Shown: positions 7,692-15,220, counted from the stretch's first letter. The stretch: DNA of 20,191 nt from JAMCXS01 sp964459065 (GCA_964459065.1 CAYWMN010000046.1:1-20191); one strand, 5' to 3'. Translations and numbers: made by a program. Notes: generated by a model from the letters alone, not told the origin.

Positions 7692-8147
7692 ATGGCATTG
7701 GGCATTGCAATTCTGCTGGTGATCGGAATGGGCGTGTTTATCACCGCGCCGTTACTGGTCCCCGAAACCCAGGGTGAAGGCGCGTTGCCGATTGACGTCA
7801 CCCCGCTGACGGACTTGAAGCGGCGGCGCATGGTCGTCTATGAGAATCTTCAGGATCTCGACTTTGAGTATAAGGCCGGAAAGATTTCACCGGAAGACTA
7901 TCAATCGCTTCGGGAAAACCATTTGGCTGAAGCGGCTCAACTGATGCTGGCGTCGCAGGAGCAGGAACAAGTAACCGAAAACGACATGCTGATTGAGCGG
8001 CAAGTGGCGGCCCGGCGCGCACAGCGGATGCAAGGGCATAGCCCTGATCCCTACGTGTGCCCAGGCTGCGGATTTGAAAATCCTTTGCCGGTGAAATTTT
8101 GTGGTAATTGCGGAACGAAACTCCCTCTACCCGCCGCCAAGAAGTGA
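7692..8147 (+). CDS. CcmI-like membrane protein with C-terminal zinc ribbon
   Basis: The 151-residue protein has an N-terminal membrane helix (about 3-23), a charged helical region (about 41-112) and a zinc ribbon with CPGC at Cys123/126 and CGNC at Cys137/140. The segment ENLQDLDFEYKAGKISPEDY (51-70) resembles the part of CcmI that follows its membrane helix (L-x-x-L-x-x-D-x-x-x-G-K-L/I-x-x-x-x-Y). The CcmI TPR repeats are absent, and a zinc ribbon stands in their place. ATG 7692 is chosen because GAGGA (7682-7686) lies 5 nt upstream; a TTG at 7680 is less likely. It sits 24 nt after ccmH. A role in holding apocytochromes or organising the Ccm complex is inference. Confidence 0.7.
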   Translation: MALGIAILLVIGMGVFITAPLLVPETQGEGALPIDVTPLTDLKRRRMVVYENLQDLDFEYKAGKISPEDYQSLRENHLAEAAQLMLASQEQEQVTENDMLIERQVAARRAQRMQGHSPDPYVCPGCGFENPLPVKFCGNCGTKLPLPAAKK

Positions 8148-8209
8148 GGCGTCCAACAGCCGGTGCCTGAGAGAGAATCCCTTGCCGGCCAGGAATTTTT
8201 GAACTCAAC

Positions 8210-9454
8210 GTGAGAAATAGAAAAACAACCAGACCCCTGATTTTGATCCCGCTCTTTGTCCTGTTCCTGGGTTTCCCCGCGCTTTCAGCGGGAGCCCGGA
8301 TTCAAGGGCAAGTTACAAACGGCACCACGAATCGGCCGCTGGTCGGCCAGCAGGTGGAACTGATCAGCCCGCAGGGCGGCATGGCGGTGGTAGGAAAGAC
8401 CACCACCGGCGCCGGCGGACGGTTTACTTTCAACGGCAGCCAGATCAACGCCGGCATGTTCTATCTGCTGCAGGCCACTTACCAGGGTGTGGATTACAAC
8501 GCGCCGGTCAAGTTTGATTCCAATGGCAATGCCCTTGCCGGAATAACGGCCTACGAGTCCACCCATCAAAAACCCGCGTTGCGGGTCACCTCCGCCCGGG
8601 TTATTATTCGCGCCGAGGGGGATCAGGCCCGCATCCAGGACCTGTTTGCCATCAACAACCCGCTCAAACGGTCCTATGCGAACCCGCAGGGCACTTTCTT
8701 CTTCCATATTCCCACTGAGGTTAAGAACCCCACGGTGGCGGTCGCGGGTCTGATGAATATGCCTCTTCCCCAGGAGGCTGAAAGTGGGAAGAAAGCCGGG
8801 GATTTCCATATTTCCTACGCCTTGAAACCGGGCCTCACCGTTGTGATGGTGGCCTACCAGATCGACTACCAGAATCAGATGACGCTCGCCGACAGCATTC
8901 CGTATCCGATCGACCGGGCCCAGCTTTTTGTGCTGCCCGCGAACCTGAAGGTGACTTCAAAGATTTTCACCCCTGACGGCACAGACGCCCAAAGCGGCAG
9001 CCAGAAGTTGCAGACACAGAAGGTGCTGGCCGCCAACGCTCCACTCGCCGCCGAGGTCTCAGGGGAAGCCGCTGCCGCGGCTCCTCAGCAGGCAGACGCC
9101 GGCCAGGAAGAGCAAGTTAAGGAGGTTCCCGATTCCGTCAGGGCTGTGGGCATTCCGCTGCTCTTATGCTTTTTGCTGGTGCTGTTGTGGGCACTGGGTA
9201 TTCGCGTGACCAAAGAATATCCCCGATGGAAAGCCCGGCAAAAGGGGAGCGCGGTGCAGAAAAAGTATCAGGCCAAGATGGAAACCGTTTTGAACTCCCT
9301 TGCGGACCTGGACGAGTTGTTCGCCGCCGGGAAAATTCCGGAAAAACAATACTGGAAGGACCGCCTGGAACTTAAGGCCAAGGCGACAGCCATGCTCGAC
9401 AAAGGTCCATCCAAAAAGCACTCGAATCTCGCCGCCGACAAGGCGAGTCAATAA
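8210..9454 (+). CDS. Membrane protein with carboxypeptidase-regulatory-like domain and CcmI-like C-terminus, in the ccm operon
   Basis: I do not recognise a named family for this 414-residue protein. It has a signal peptide (about 1-28), a carboxypeptidase-regulatory-like beta-sandwich (about 30-100; IQGQVTNGTTNRPLVGQQVE), a beta-rich exported region to about 270, an Ala/Gln/Glu linker, a membrane helix (about 312-333) and a cytoplasmic helical tail. The tail carries SLADLDELFAAGKIPEKQY (363-381), closely like the CcmI-type segment of the preceding protein. The start is GTG 8210; AGGA lies 15 nt upstream, which is far, and no better in-frame start is visible. It ends 4 nt before ccmA, so it is firmly inside the operon. 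A structural or substrate-holding role in cytochrome maturation is inferred from position and tail. Confidence 0.7.
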   Translation: MRNRKTTRPLILIPLFVLFLGFPALSAGARIQGQVTNGTTNRPLVGQQVELISPQGGMAVVGKTTTGAGGRFTFNGSQINAGMFYLLQATYQGVDYNAPVKFDSNGNALAGITAYESTHQKPALRVTSARVIIRAEGDQARIQDLFAINNPLKRSYANPQGTFFFHIPTEVKNPTVAVAGLMNMPLPQEAESGKKAGDFHISYALKPGLTVVMVAYQIDYQNQMTLADSIPYPIDRAQLFVLPANLKVTSKIFTPDGTDAQSGSQKLQTQKVLAANAPLAAEVSGEAAAAAPQQADAGQEEQVKEVPDSVRAVGIPLLLCFLLVLLWALGIRVTKEYPRWKARQKGSAVQKKYQAKMETVLNSLADLDELFAAGKIPEKQYWKDRLELKAKATAMLDKGPSKKHSNLAADKASQ

Positions 9455-9458
9455 GCTG

Positions 9459-10166
9459 ATGATTGAAACCCGCAAGGTCACAAAGTTTTTCGGAGATCTT
9501 GCCGCGCTGAAAGAAGTTTCCCTCACGATCAATCGCGGGGAATCGGTTTTCCTGTACGGTCCAAACGGCGCCGGCAAAACGACGTTCTTAAGGATGCTGG
9601 CTTCGCTGGCTCGGCCGTCCTCCGGGCAGGTTCTTTTCGACGGCCGGGACATCGAGAAGGATGGAACCGTGTCCAAGGCTTCTGTAGGGTTTGTTTCTCA
9701 CGCCACGTTGTTGTACGGCGAACTGACGGTTCGAGAAAACCTGCAATTCTTCGGAAAACTCTTCGGGCTCAGCCGTCTTGAGGAGAAAATCGACGCGGCG
9801 CTGGACCTTTTTGATATGCGGCAACGCGACGGCGCATACGTCCGGGATCTGTCGCGCGGTTTGCAGCAGAGAGCCTCCCTGGCGCGGGCGTTCCTTCACG
9901 ATCCGGATTTTGTCCTTCTGGATGAACCCTTCACAGGTCTTGACAGCCAATCGGTGAAGAGCCTGGAAGACCTGCTGCAACGGTTGCCGGAACAAGGGAA
10001 AGCGCTGCTGTTTTCGAACCACGACTTTGAGCAGGGAGCGGCGCTCGCCAAGCGCCTCATCGCGCTGAAGGCTGGACGCATCCGCTACAACGGGCCCCTG
10101 GCGTCGGCGCCCTTCAAGAGCCTGGGCATCACGCGGAGGAATACGGAGTCCGAAGCGCATGTCTAG
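9459..10166 (+). CDS. ccmA: Heme exporter ATPase CcmA
   Basis: CcmA is the ABC ATPase that, with CcmB, releases holo-CcmE from CcmC. From ATG 9459 the protein is 235 residues. Visible motifs are Walker A GPNGAGKT (34-41), the family-typical ATLLYGELTVREN (82-94) at the Q-loop position, ABC signature LSRGLQQR (131-138), Walker B FVLLDEP (151-157), D-loop TGLD (159-162) and H-loop His188 (SNHDF). A longer upstream frame from 9300 runs through the previous gene and is rejected. The start lies 4 nt after the preceding stop with no clear ribosome-binding site, which suggests translational coupling. The 3' end overlaps ccmB by 8 nt. Confidence 0.92.
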   Translation: MIETRKVTKFFGDLAALKEVSLTINRGESVFLYGPNGAGKTTFLRMLASLARPSSGQVLFDGRDIEKDGTVSKASVGFVSHATLLYGELTVRENLQFFGKLFGLSRLEEKIDAALDLFDMRQRDGAYVRDLSRGLQQRASLARAFLHDPDFVLLDEPFTGLDSQSVKSLEDLLQRLPEQGKALLFSNHDFEQGAALAKRLIALKAGRIRYNGPLASAPFKSLGITRRNTESEAHV

Positions 10167-10836
10167 CCTGAAAATCATCTGGAATATTTTTTCCAAGGAT
10201 CTTCGCATTGAGTGGCGGAACCGCGAGACTCTGGCTTCGATGTGCGTTTTTGGCCTGCTGATTGTTTTTCTCTTTAATTTTGCCTTTGAACAGGCGCGGG
10301 AAGATACCCTGCGACTGCTTCCCTCGATCCTGTGGGTGGCGATTGCGTTCGCCGGCGTCCTGGGCTTCAACCGGTCATTTGCCTCAGAGCGGGAAAACGC
10401 CTGCCTTGAAGGCATGACGCTGGCGCCGGTGGATCCCAGTTTGATCTTTGTCGGCAAGATGCTGGCCAACCTGGTATTTCTCGGTATCGCCGAAGTGGTC
10501 ATGGCTTTTGCCGCGGCGCTCTGGTTTAACTTCTCCTTTCTGCCCGCGCTGGGACAACTGATCCTGATCGCCTTCTTCGGCACGCTCGGCTATGCGGCGC
10601 TGGGCACAATTTTCGGCGCGATCGCCGCCAACACCCGGATGCGCGAGGTGATGCTGACCGTTCTCCAGTTCCCCATCGCCTTCTGGATTCTGATGCTTTC
10701 GATTGACGCCACCTCAGACGCGATGCGCGGCAATCCCGGCGGCGATAGGCTCGGGGGCATTGCGAGGGTGGCAGGAATCAGTCTGGTTTTTACGATTGCA
10801 TCGTTTCTGCTTTTTGAATATGTTCTGGAAGAGTAG
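10159..10836 (+). CDS. ccmB: Heme exporter membrane subunit CcmB
   Basis: CcmB is the membrane partner of CcmA. The 225-residue protein opens with the family-typical amphipathic start (IIWNIFSKDLRIEWRNRE, 6-23) and has about six hydrophobic segments. GFNRSFASERENACLEGM (73-90) matches the conserved cytoplasmic loop of CcmB, where the usual form is RLF..ERE.G.L. Length and order match the family. The ATG overlaps the end of ccmA by 8 nt, so the two should be made together. An 84-nt GC-rich spacer follows before ccmC. Confidence 0.9.
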   Translation: MSSLKIIWNIFSKDLRIEWRNRETLASMCVFGLLIVFLFNFAFEQAREDTLRLLPSILWVAIAFAGVLGFNRSFASERENACLEGMTLAPVDPSLIFVGKMLANLVFLGIAEVVMAFAAALWFNFSFLPALGQLILIAFFGTLGYAALGTIFGAIAANTRMREVMLTVLQFPIAFWILMLSIDATSDAMRGNPGGDRLGGIARVAGISLVFTIASFLLFEYVLEE

Positions 10837-10920
10837 CCGGCGGTCTTTCACCCGGCGCCCCGGGTAAGAGCCGGGAAAACGGGTTCCAGGCTCGGCGAAG
10901 GCCGGCAACAGGAATGTTCC

Positions 10921-11619
10921 ATGAAAAAAAAGTTCCCCATCTCGGTGCACCTGGCCCTAACGGCCGCAGCGCTATCGGTGGCTCTCTACATGATCTTTCT
11001 TTACGCGCCTGAAGAAGCCACCATGGGCGAAGTGCAGCGCATCTTTTATATCCACGTCCCTTGCGCCTGGCCGGCGCTGCTGGGATTCATCATCATCTTT
11101 TTCTCCAGCATCAGCTATTTAATGAAGCATTCCCAGTATGCGGACGAGTTGGCGCATTCGACAGCGGAGGTCGGCTTTATATTCTGCACGTGCGTGCTGG
11201 TGACCGGGCCGCTTTGGGCCAAGCCCGCCTGGGGAATCTGGTGGACCTGGAGCCCGCGCCTGACGCTGACTTTCCTGCTGTGGCTGCTCTACATCGCCTA
11301 CCTGATGTTGAGAAGCTACCTGATCAACCCGGGGCGTGCGGCAAACCTCTGCGCGGTGGTGGGCATTATCGGGTTCGTGGACGTCATCATTGACTACATG
11401 GCGATTCGCTGGTGGAGGACGCAGCATCCGCAGCCCGTCATCATGGGCGGACCCAATTCCGGACTCGACCCGCGGATGCTGGCCACGCTCCTGGTCAGCT
11501 TTGGGGCGTTCACGCTGCTATTTTTTCTGCTGGTTCGCATCCGGCTGGGAGTCGCCCGCATGCGCAGGGAACTCAGTGAAATCCGCCATACTCTGGCGTT
11601 CAAGGCTTCGGAGGACTAA
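10921..11619 (+). CDS. ccmC: Heme handling protein CcmC
   Basis: CcmC places heme on CcmE through its WWD domain. The 232-residue protein has six hydrophobic segments. FYIHVPCAW (42-50) gives the first conserved heme-ligand His45, the WWD motif is WGIWWTWSPRLT (104-115), and WWRTQHPQ (164-171) gives the second, His169. The usual WWD ends WxWDxRLT; here the Asp is Ser110. AGGA lies 7 nt before the ATG. The gene is followed 2 nt later by ccmD. The E. coli protein is of similar length. Identity is secure from the two histidine motifs and position. Confidence 0.93.
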   Translation: MKKKFPISVHLALTAAALSVALYMIFLYAPEEATMGEVQRIFYIHVPCAWPALLGFIIIFFSSISYLMKHSQYADELAHSTAEVGFIFCTCVLVTGPLWAKPAWGIWWTWSPRLTLTFLLWLLYIAYLMLRSYLINPGRAANLCAVVGIIGFVDVIIDYMAIRWWRTQHPQPVIMGGPNSGLDPRMLATLLVSFGAFTLLFFLLVRIRLGVARMRRELSEIRHTLAFKASED

Positions 11620-11621
11620 GC

Positions 11622-11792
11622 GTGTTCAACAAATACCTCTTTCTTGCTTATACATTCGTCTGGCTCATTTTCATCCTCTATGCCTGGAACATCAGCCGGC
11701 GCCAGGCCCGCCTGCGGAAGGAGTTGGAGGATGTTAAGGACAAGGTCTCGGAGCCTTCTTCTGGCTCCCCTTCAGCAGGGCCGAAGTCCTGA
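11622..11792 (+). CDS. ccmD: Small membrane protein CcmD
   Basis: This 56-residue frame starts at GTG 11622, 2 nt after the ccmC stop, and ends at TGA 11790-11792. It has one membrane helix (about 5-22, LFLAYTFVWLIFILYAW) followed at once by the basic stretch ISRRQARLRKE and a Ser/Pro-rich tail. That is the standard CcmD plan: a single helix with a positive cytoplasmic tail, placed after ccmC. CcmD is needed for release of holo-CcmE from the CcmABC complex. Sequence identity in this family is low, so the call rests on size, topology and position. It appears to be the last gene of the operon. Confidence 0.85.
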   Translation: MFNKYLFLAYTFVWLIFILYAWNISRRQARLRKELEDVKDKVSEPSSGSPSAGPKS

Positions 11793-11798
11793 AACAGC

Positions 11799-11870
11799 CT
11801 TCGGCTCAAGGCTTGACCCGGCCCTGCCCGGTTGCGAATCCACACCTCAAGGTGAAAAAGAAAGCCGAAG
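11799..11870. terminator. Inverted repeat in the convergent gap ccmD / lipoprotein gene
   Basis: CTTCGGCT (11799-11806) is repeated inverted as AGCCGAAG (11863-11870), and a small hairpin CACC-TCAA-GGTG lies between them. The gap separates two converging genes, so a shared terminator is plausible. No U-run follows the stem on either strand, so it is not a standard intrinsic terminator. Confidence 0.25.
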
Positions 11871-11878
11871 CTCGGCGG

Positions 11879-12622
11879 CTAGCCGGCCCTGGCCACGGTA
11901 AAAGCAGCCGAGGCGCTCAGCCTAAAAATCAGGCTGGTTTCCGCGGGAAGTTGAATTTCCTTCTTCCCTGTGGCATAGGCTCCGCCGGTGCCGGCCGCAG
12001 CTCCCACCATGCTCCCGATTGCGGCGCCCTTGCCTCCACCGGCAATCGCGCCGATTGCAGCTCCGACTCCCGCCCCACCGCCGATCATGGTAAGGTCGCG
12101 CTTCTTGTGAGACTTGCCGACCTCGCTCCAGGTTCGAGTGGAAATTGAAGTTCGCGGGCCGTTTTCAGGCGTAATCGAAGTCAGCACGAGAGAAAGCTCC
12201 GCCGGGCGCTTAAGCCGTCCTGAGCTCACAGCGTTGGTTACCTGGCCATGAACCAAGCTTCCTCTTGGCGCGACCGTGATGCCCCCCACAACCAGCGGCT
12301 CCGACAGCGAACCCTCAAAGCCCTGCCCTGAAGAGGCTGTGGCCGAACTGATCGCAGACCTCAGCCGGATGTGAATCGGGGTCCCGGCCGGGACGGTCAC
12401 GGTTTGTGTGGCCGGAGCCGCGGGTGGAGCGGGAGACTCCGACCTGCGCTGCAAAGCCGGGCTGCTGGACCGGGATCGGGTCCCGGCAGCGGGGCTTGAC
12501 CCGGCACTCGATGTGGTGGAACTCTCGCTGCTGCCCGGATTCCGGCTGGCGGACTGGCACGCAGCCATTGTTAGCACGGTCAGGGCAACCACCAGCGCCT
12601 GAACGATTCGTTTCTTATCCAT
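11879..12622 (-). CDS. Putative lipoprotein with Ser/Pro-rich linker, beta domain and glycine zipper
   Basis: No named family is recognised. The 247-residue protein has a lipoprotein signal with the lipobox MAAC (Cys22), a low-complexity Ser/Pro/Ala stretch (about 23-72), a beta-rich domain (about 73-170; TVTVPAGTPIHIRLRSAIS, VAPRGSLVHGQV), a glycine zipper (about 180-215; alternating Gly/Ala) that could insert in or lie against a membrane, and a final segment QLPAETSLIFRL. The VPAGTPIHIRL and LPAETSLIFRL pieces look related, as if the beta domain closes on itself around the zipper. GGAGGA lies 5 nt before the ATG, so the start is secure. It is likely anchored in the outer membrane or cell envelope; function unknown. 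It converges on ccmD and is probably unrelated to it. Confidence 0.75.
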   Translation of the reverse strand: MDKKRIVQALVVALTVLTMAACQSASRNPGSSESSTTSSAGSSPAAGTRSRSSSPALQRRSESPAPPAAPATQTVTVPAGTPIHIRLRSAISSATASSGQGFEGSLSEPLVVGGITVAPRGSLVHGQVTNAVSSGRLKRPAELSLVLTSITPENGPRTSISTRTWSEVGKSHKKRDLTMIGGGAGVGAAIGAIAGGGKGAAIGSMVGAAAGTGGAYATGKKEIQLPAETSLIFRLSASAAFTVARAG

Positions 12623-12823
12623 TCATGTCCTCCATGGGGGCAAAGTACACCCCCGTATGGGCTTTTTGCCCTCTTGATGGTTTGTCCCCCTGATTACGAT
12701 ACCCCACTTATAGTAACAACGTTAAGCAATCGCTCCGAAATAATCAAGCAGGCTCTGAGCCAAAACTCAAACGCCAAAACCATCGACGCAGACGGCTTCA
12801 ACATGTTAGGCTAAGAGAGTCAG

Positions 12824-12853
12824 GTGCTCCGCTACAAACAGAGAAAGCGGCAC
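12824..12853 (+). other. Hairpin just upstream of the SRP RNA
   Basis: GTG (12824-12826) plus CCGCT (12829-12833) pairs with AGCGG plus CAC (12846-12853), leaving a 2-nt bulge. It lies 10 nt before the SRP RNA outer helix and may be removed as a precursor leader. No T-run follows. The rest of 12623-12823 holds a possible -10 (TATAGT, 12709-12714) and nothing else recognised. Confidence 0.25.
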
Positions 12854-12863
12854 GACACAATAT

Positions 12864-12967
12864 CAGACTTCGGGCTCTGTGCAACAAATGTTCGTGAACC
12901 CCGCCAGGTCCGGAAGGAAGCAACGGTAGCGAGCCGCTTTGTGTGCCGCAGAACAACCCGAAGTCTG
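12864..12967 (+). ncRNA. ffs: Signal recognition particle RNA, small (4.5S) type
   Basis: The conserved Ffh-binding sequence CAGGTCCGGAAGGAAGCA is at 12905-12922. It is enclosed by a perfect 11-bp outer helix, CAGACTTCGGG (12864-12874) with CCCGAAGTCTG (12957-12967), which defines a 104-nt hairpin RNA without an Alu domain. The RNA joins Ffh in targeting membrane proteins to the translocon. The position just before dnaX is a common bacterial arrangement. The mature ends may differ by a few bases. Confidence 0.93.
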
Positions 12968-12978
12968 GCTCAATTTCA

Positions 12979-13003
12979 GGGATTTGGGTTTGGGGATCAG
13001 GGG
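12979..13003 (+). repeat. G-quadruplex-type tract between ffs and dnaX
   Basis: Four G-runs lie at 12979-12981, 12986-12988, 12992-12995 and 13000-13003, with loops of 4, 3 and 4 nt. This is a canonical four-run pattern, 12 nt after the SRP RNA. A C-rich stretch (13064-13099) follows before dnaX. Confidence 0.55.
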
Positions 13004-13100
13004 TTAGGAACCGCCATTTAAAAGTGGGACACGAAGCCCAGCCTCTCGACCGGGTCCCAATGCCCCCACAACCAATCCCAGGCCCCAATTCCTAAACCCT
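12999..13100. repeat. Imperfect inverted repeat in the ffs-dnaX spacer
   Basis: AGGGGTTAGGAA (12999-13010) pairs with TTCCTAAACCCT (13089-13100) at 11 of 12 positions. It encloses a second stem, TGGGAC (13025-13030) with GTCCCA (13054-13059). The outer arm ends 6 nt before the dnaX ATG and could mask it or end ffs transcription. No U-run is present. Confidence 0.35.
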
Positions 13101-13106
13101 ATTCTC

Positions 13107-14864
13107 ATGTCCTATCAGGTTATCGCCCGCAAATACCGGCCGCAGATTTTTGATGAAGTCGCCGGACAAAGCCTCATCACCGAAACGCTCAAGAACGCCG
13201 TCCTCAACAAGCGGGTCGCCCATGGCTACATCTTTTCCGGCGGCCGAGGCGTGGGCAAGACAACCACCGCGCGCATTCTGGCCAAATCGCTGAACTGCAT
13301 CCACGGGCCGACCGTTTCGCCCTGCGGCGAATGTCCCTCCTGCCGTGAAATCGCCCAGGGAAATTCCGTGGACGTGTTTGAGATCGACGCAGCCTCAAAC
13401 CGCGGCATCGACGAAATCCGCGAACTGCGTGAGAACGTCCGCTACCTGCCGGCGCGCGATCCCTACAAGGTTTTCATCATCGACGAAGCGCACATGCTGA
13501 CCACGGAGGCCTTCAACGCGTTGCTGAAAACGCTGGAGGAGCCGCCGCCCCGGTCGTTGTTCGTGCTCTGCACCACGGAAGCCCATAAGCTGCCCACCAC
13601 CATTCAGTCACGCTGCCAGCATTTTTCTTTTCGGCTGCTGGATCACGCTGAAATTCGCGAGCGGCTGGATTGGGTGTTAAAGCAGGAGCAACTTCAGGCG
13701 GATGACGGCGCCTTAAGCGCCGTGGCCGAGGCGGCCGAAGGCAGCTTGCGCGATGCTCTTTCCCTGCTGGACCAGGCCATCGCCTCCAGCCGCGACCGGC
13801 TGGAGGAAGCGCACGTGCGCCAACTGCTGGGAGTGGTTCCCAGCCGCGTTCTGGTGGAACTGGTGGAAGCGATCGACGAGGGAAACGCCGCCCGGGTCCT
13901 TGAAACAGTGGGCAAACTTTCCGCAGAAGGCTATGAGTTGAACCATTTCTGCGGGGAATTCACGCGCTACATCCGCAACCTGGCAGTGGCCAAGAGCTGC
14001 GGGTCCAAGAGTCCTTTACTGCAACTTGCCGAGGGTGACCGCGCGCGGCTGGCTGAGCTTGCAGAGCGCTTCAGCGAAGAAGACCTGGCGCGATTCTTCC
14101 AGATTTTGATCCACGCCGAAAGCGAAATGCGGTATGCCCTGAACCCGCGCTTCCATCTGGAACTGGCGCTGCTGAAAATGACGCACGTCCGCAAGCTGAA
14201 GCCGCTTGAAAGGGTAATAGCCCAGTTGCGCGGTAACCGGACGGCTGCAGCCCCAAAACAGGGGCCTCCGTCGAGGCCGGCCGGGCGCACGGCAAGCCCT
14301 CCGGCGTTCCAGGAGAAGAAAACTCCGCCGCCCCAGACCGCGCGGCCAACTGCCGCAAGGGCAACCGGCAATCCTCCGCAACCAACTCCTGCAAGGGCAA
14401 CCAGCAGGCCTCCGAGGCCGGCTCCGGTAAGTCCTCGGGCCGAACAGGAACCTGAGCAGCCTTCGCAGCAACCATCCGGCCCGGCCGTGGCGAGCGATCC
14501 GCGCCTGGATAAGATTAGGAGCCTGGCGTTTGGGCAATCCAAACTGCTGAGCAGTTGTCTCGACCCGGTGACGGGTTGGAGATTTGAAAACGGCGAGGTC
14601 CATTTTGTTTTTCCAAAGGACCATGCCTGGGCGGTCGGTTTCTTAGGAGGGCGGGAACAGCAGGACAAGCTTCGTTCCGTGTGCGAAGAGGCGCTGGGAC
14701 AACCGGTCAAGATCTGTGTTACACTCGAGGATCAGGAGGAAATCGGGCTGAAAAAAGTCCGAAGCAGCGCCCGCGAGCGGGCGGAAAGCGACCAGGGCGT
14801 GGAAGCCATTGTTAAGGCTTTTCAGTGCACCTTGGTGGATGTGGTCGATTTAAGCCGCGAGTAA
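13107..14864 (+). CDS. dnaX: DNA polymerase III subunit tau (DnaX)
   Basis: DnaX is the ATPase of the replicative clamp loader. The 585-residue protein has Walker A GGRGVGKT (45-52), a zinc site with Cys64, 73, 76 and 79, Walker B IIDEAH (124-129), sensor 1 with SRC (155-170), the clamp-loader helical collar to about 360, a Pro/Ala-rich linker (about 375-465), and a C-terminal domain (about 470-570) like the tau region that binds polymerase. No convincing ribosome-binding site precedes ATG 13107; the upstream bases are C-rich. A run of six A at 14750-14755 near the 3' end is not in the frame or place of the E. coli gamma frameshift site. ybaB follows after 3 nt. Confidence 0.95.
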   Translation: MSYQVIARKYRPQIFDEVAGQSLITETLKNAVLNKRVAHGYIFSGGRGVGKTTTARILAKSLNCIHGPTVSPCGECPSCREIAQGNSVDVFEIDAASNRGIDEIRELRENVRYLPARDPYKVFIIDEAHMLTTEAFNALLKTLEEPPPRSLFVLCTTEAHKLPTTIQSRCQHFSFRLLDHAEIRERLDWVLKQEQLQADDGALSAVAEAAEGSLRDALSLLDQAIASSRDRLEEAHVRQLLGVVPSRVLVELVEAIDEGNAARVLETVGKLSAEGYELNHFCGEFTRYIRNLAVAKSCGSKSPLLQLAEGDRARLAELAERFSEEDLARFFQILIHAESEMRYALNPRFHLELALLKMTHVRKLKPLERVIAQLRGNRTAAAPKQGPPSRPAGRTASPPAFQEKKTPPPQTARPTAARATGNPPQPTPARATSRPPRPAPVSPRAEQEPEQPSQQPSGPAVASDPRLDKIRSLAFGQSKLLSSCLDPVTGWRFENGEVHFVFPKDHAWAVGFLGGREQQDKLRSVCEEALGQPVKICVTLEDQEEIGLKKVRSSARERAESDQGVEAIVKAFQCTLVDVVDLSRE

Positions 14865-14867
14865 CCC

Positions 14868-15185
14868 ATGAAGAACCTGCAAGAAATGCAAGAAATGTTA
14901 AAACAAGTTCAACAGTTTCAAGAGCAACTCCAGAGGCAGCTGAATGACCTGGTCATTGAAGCCTCGGCGGGCGGGGGCATGGTTTCGGTCAAGATGAATG
15001 GACAGAAACAGCTTCTGGCCGTTCACATCGATCCTGAGGTCCACAAGTCCGGTGACATCGAAATGCTGCAGGACCTTTTTCTGGCCTCCGTCAATGAAGC
15101 CGCCCGAAGGGTGGACGAACAGCTGGCCAGCCAGATGGGCAGCCTGACCGGCGGACTGAATTTGCCTGGCTTTAACGGAACTTAA
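14868..15185 (+). CDS. ybaB: YbaB/EbfC-family nucleoid-associated protein
   Basis: The 105-residue protein begins with a long Gln/Leu-rich helix (about 1-30, MLKQVQQFQEQLQRQL), then the beta-strand core IEASAGGGMVSVKMNG (about 31-46), then a helix (about 65-93) and a short Gly-rich tail. This is the plan of YbaB/EbfC, a dimeric DNA-binding protein of the nucleoid. The trio dnaX-ybaB-recR is conserved in many bacteria. It starts 3 nt after the dnaX stop without a clear ribosome-binding site, so coupled translation is likely. Confidence 0.92.
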   Translation: MKNLQEMQEMLKQVQQFQEQLQRQLNDLVIEASAGGGMVSVKMNGQKQLLAVHIDPEVHKSGDIEMLQDLFLASVNEAARRVDEQLASQMGSLTGGLNLPGFNGT

Positions 15186-15220
15186 TCCCTCCTGCGCAAG
15201 CACACAGGATTTTCCCACAC

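Noticed and set aside
9588..10583. 331-codon minus-strand frame over ccmA and ccmB
   Set aside because: It is antisense to two genes with complete family motifs; its Arg/Ser/Lys-rich composition is a shadow.
14749..14756. A-run in dnaX as a programmed frameshift site for a gamma subunit
   Set aside because: The frame is CTG AAA AAA GTC, not A AAA AAG, and it lies near the C-terminus (residue about 549), so a shift would not give a gamma-sized product.
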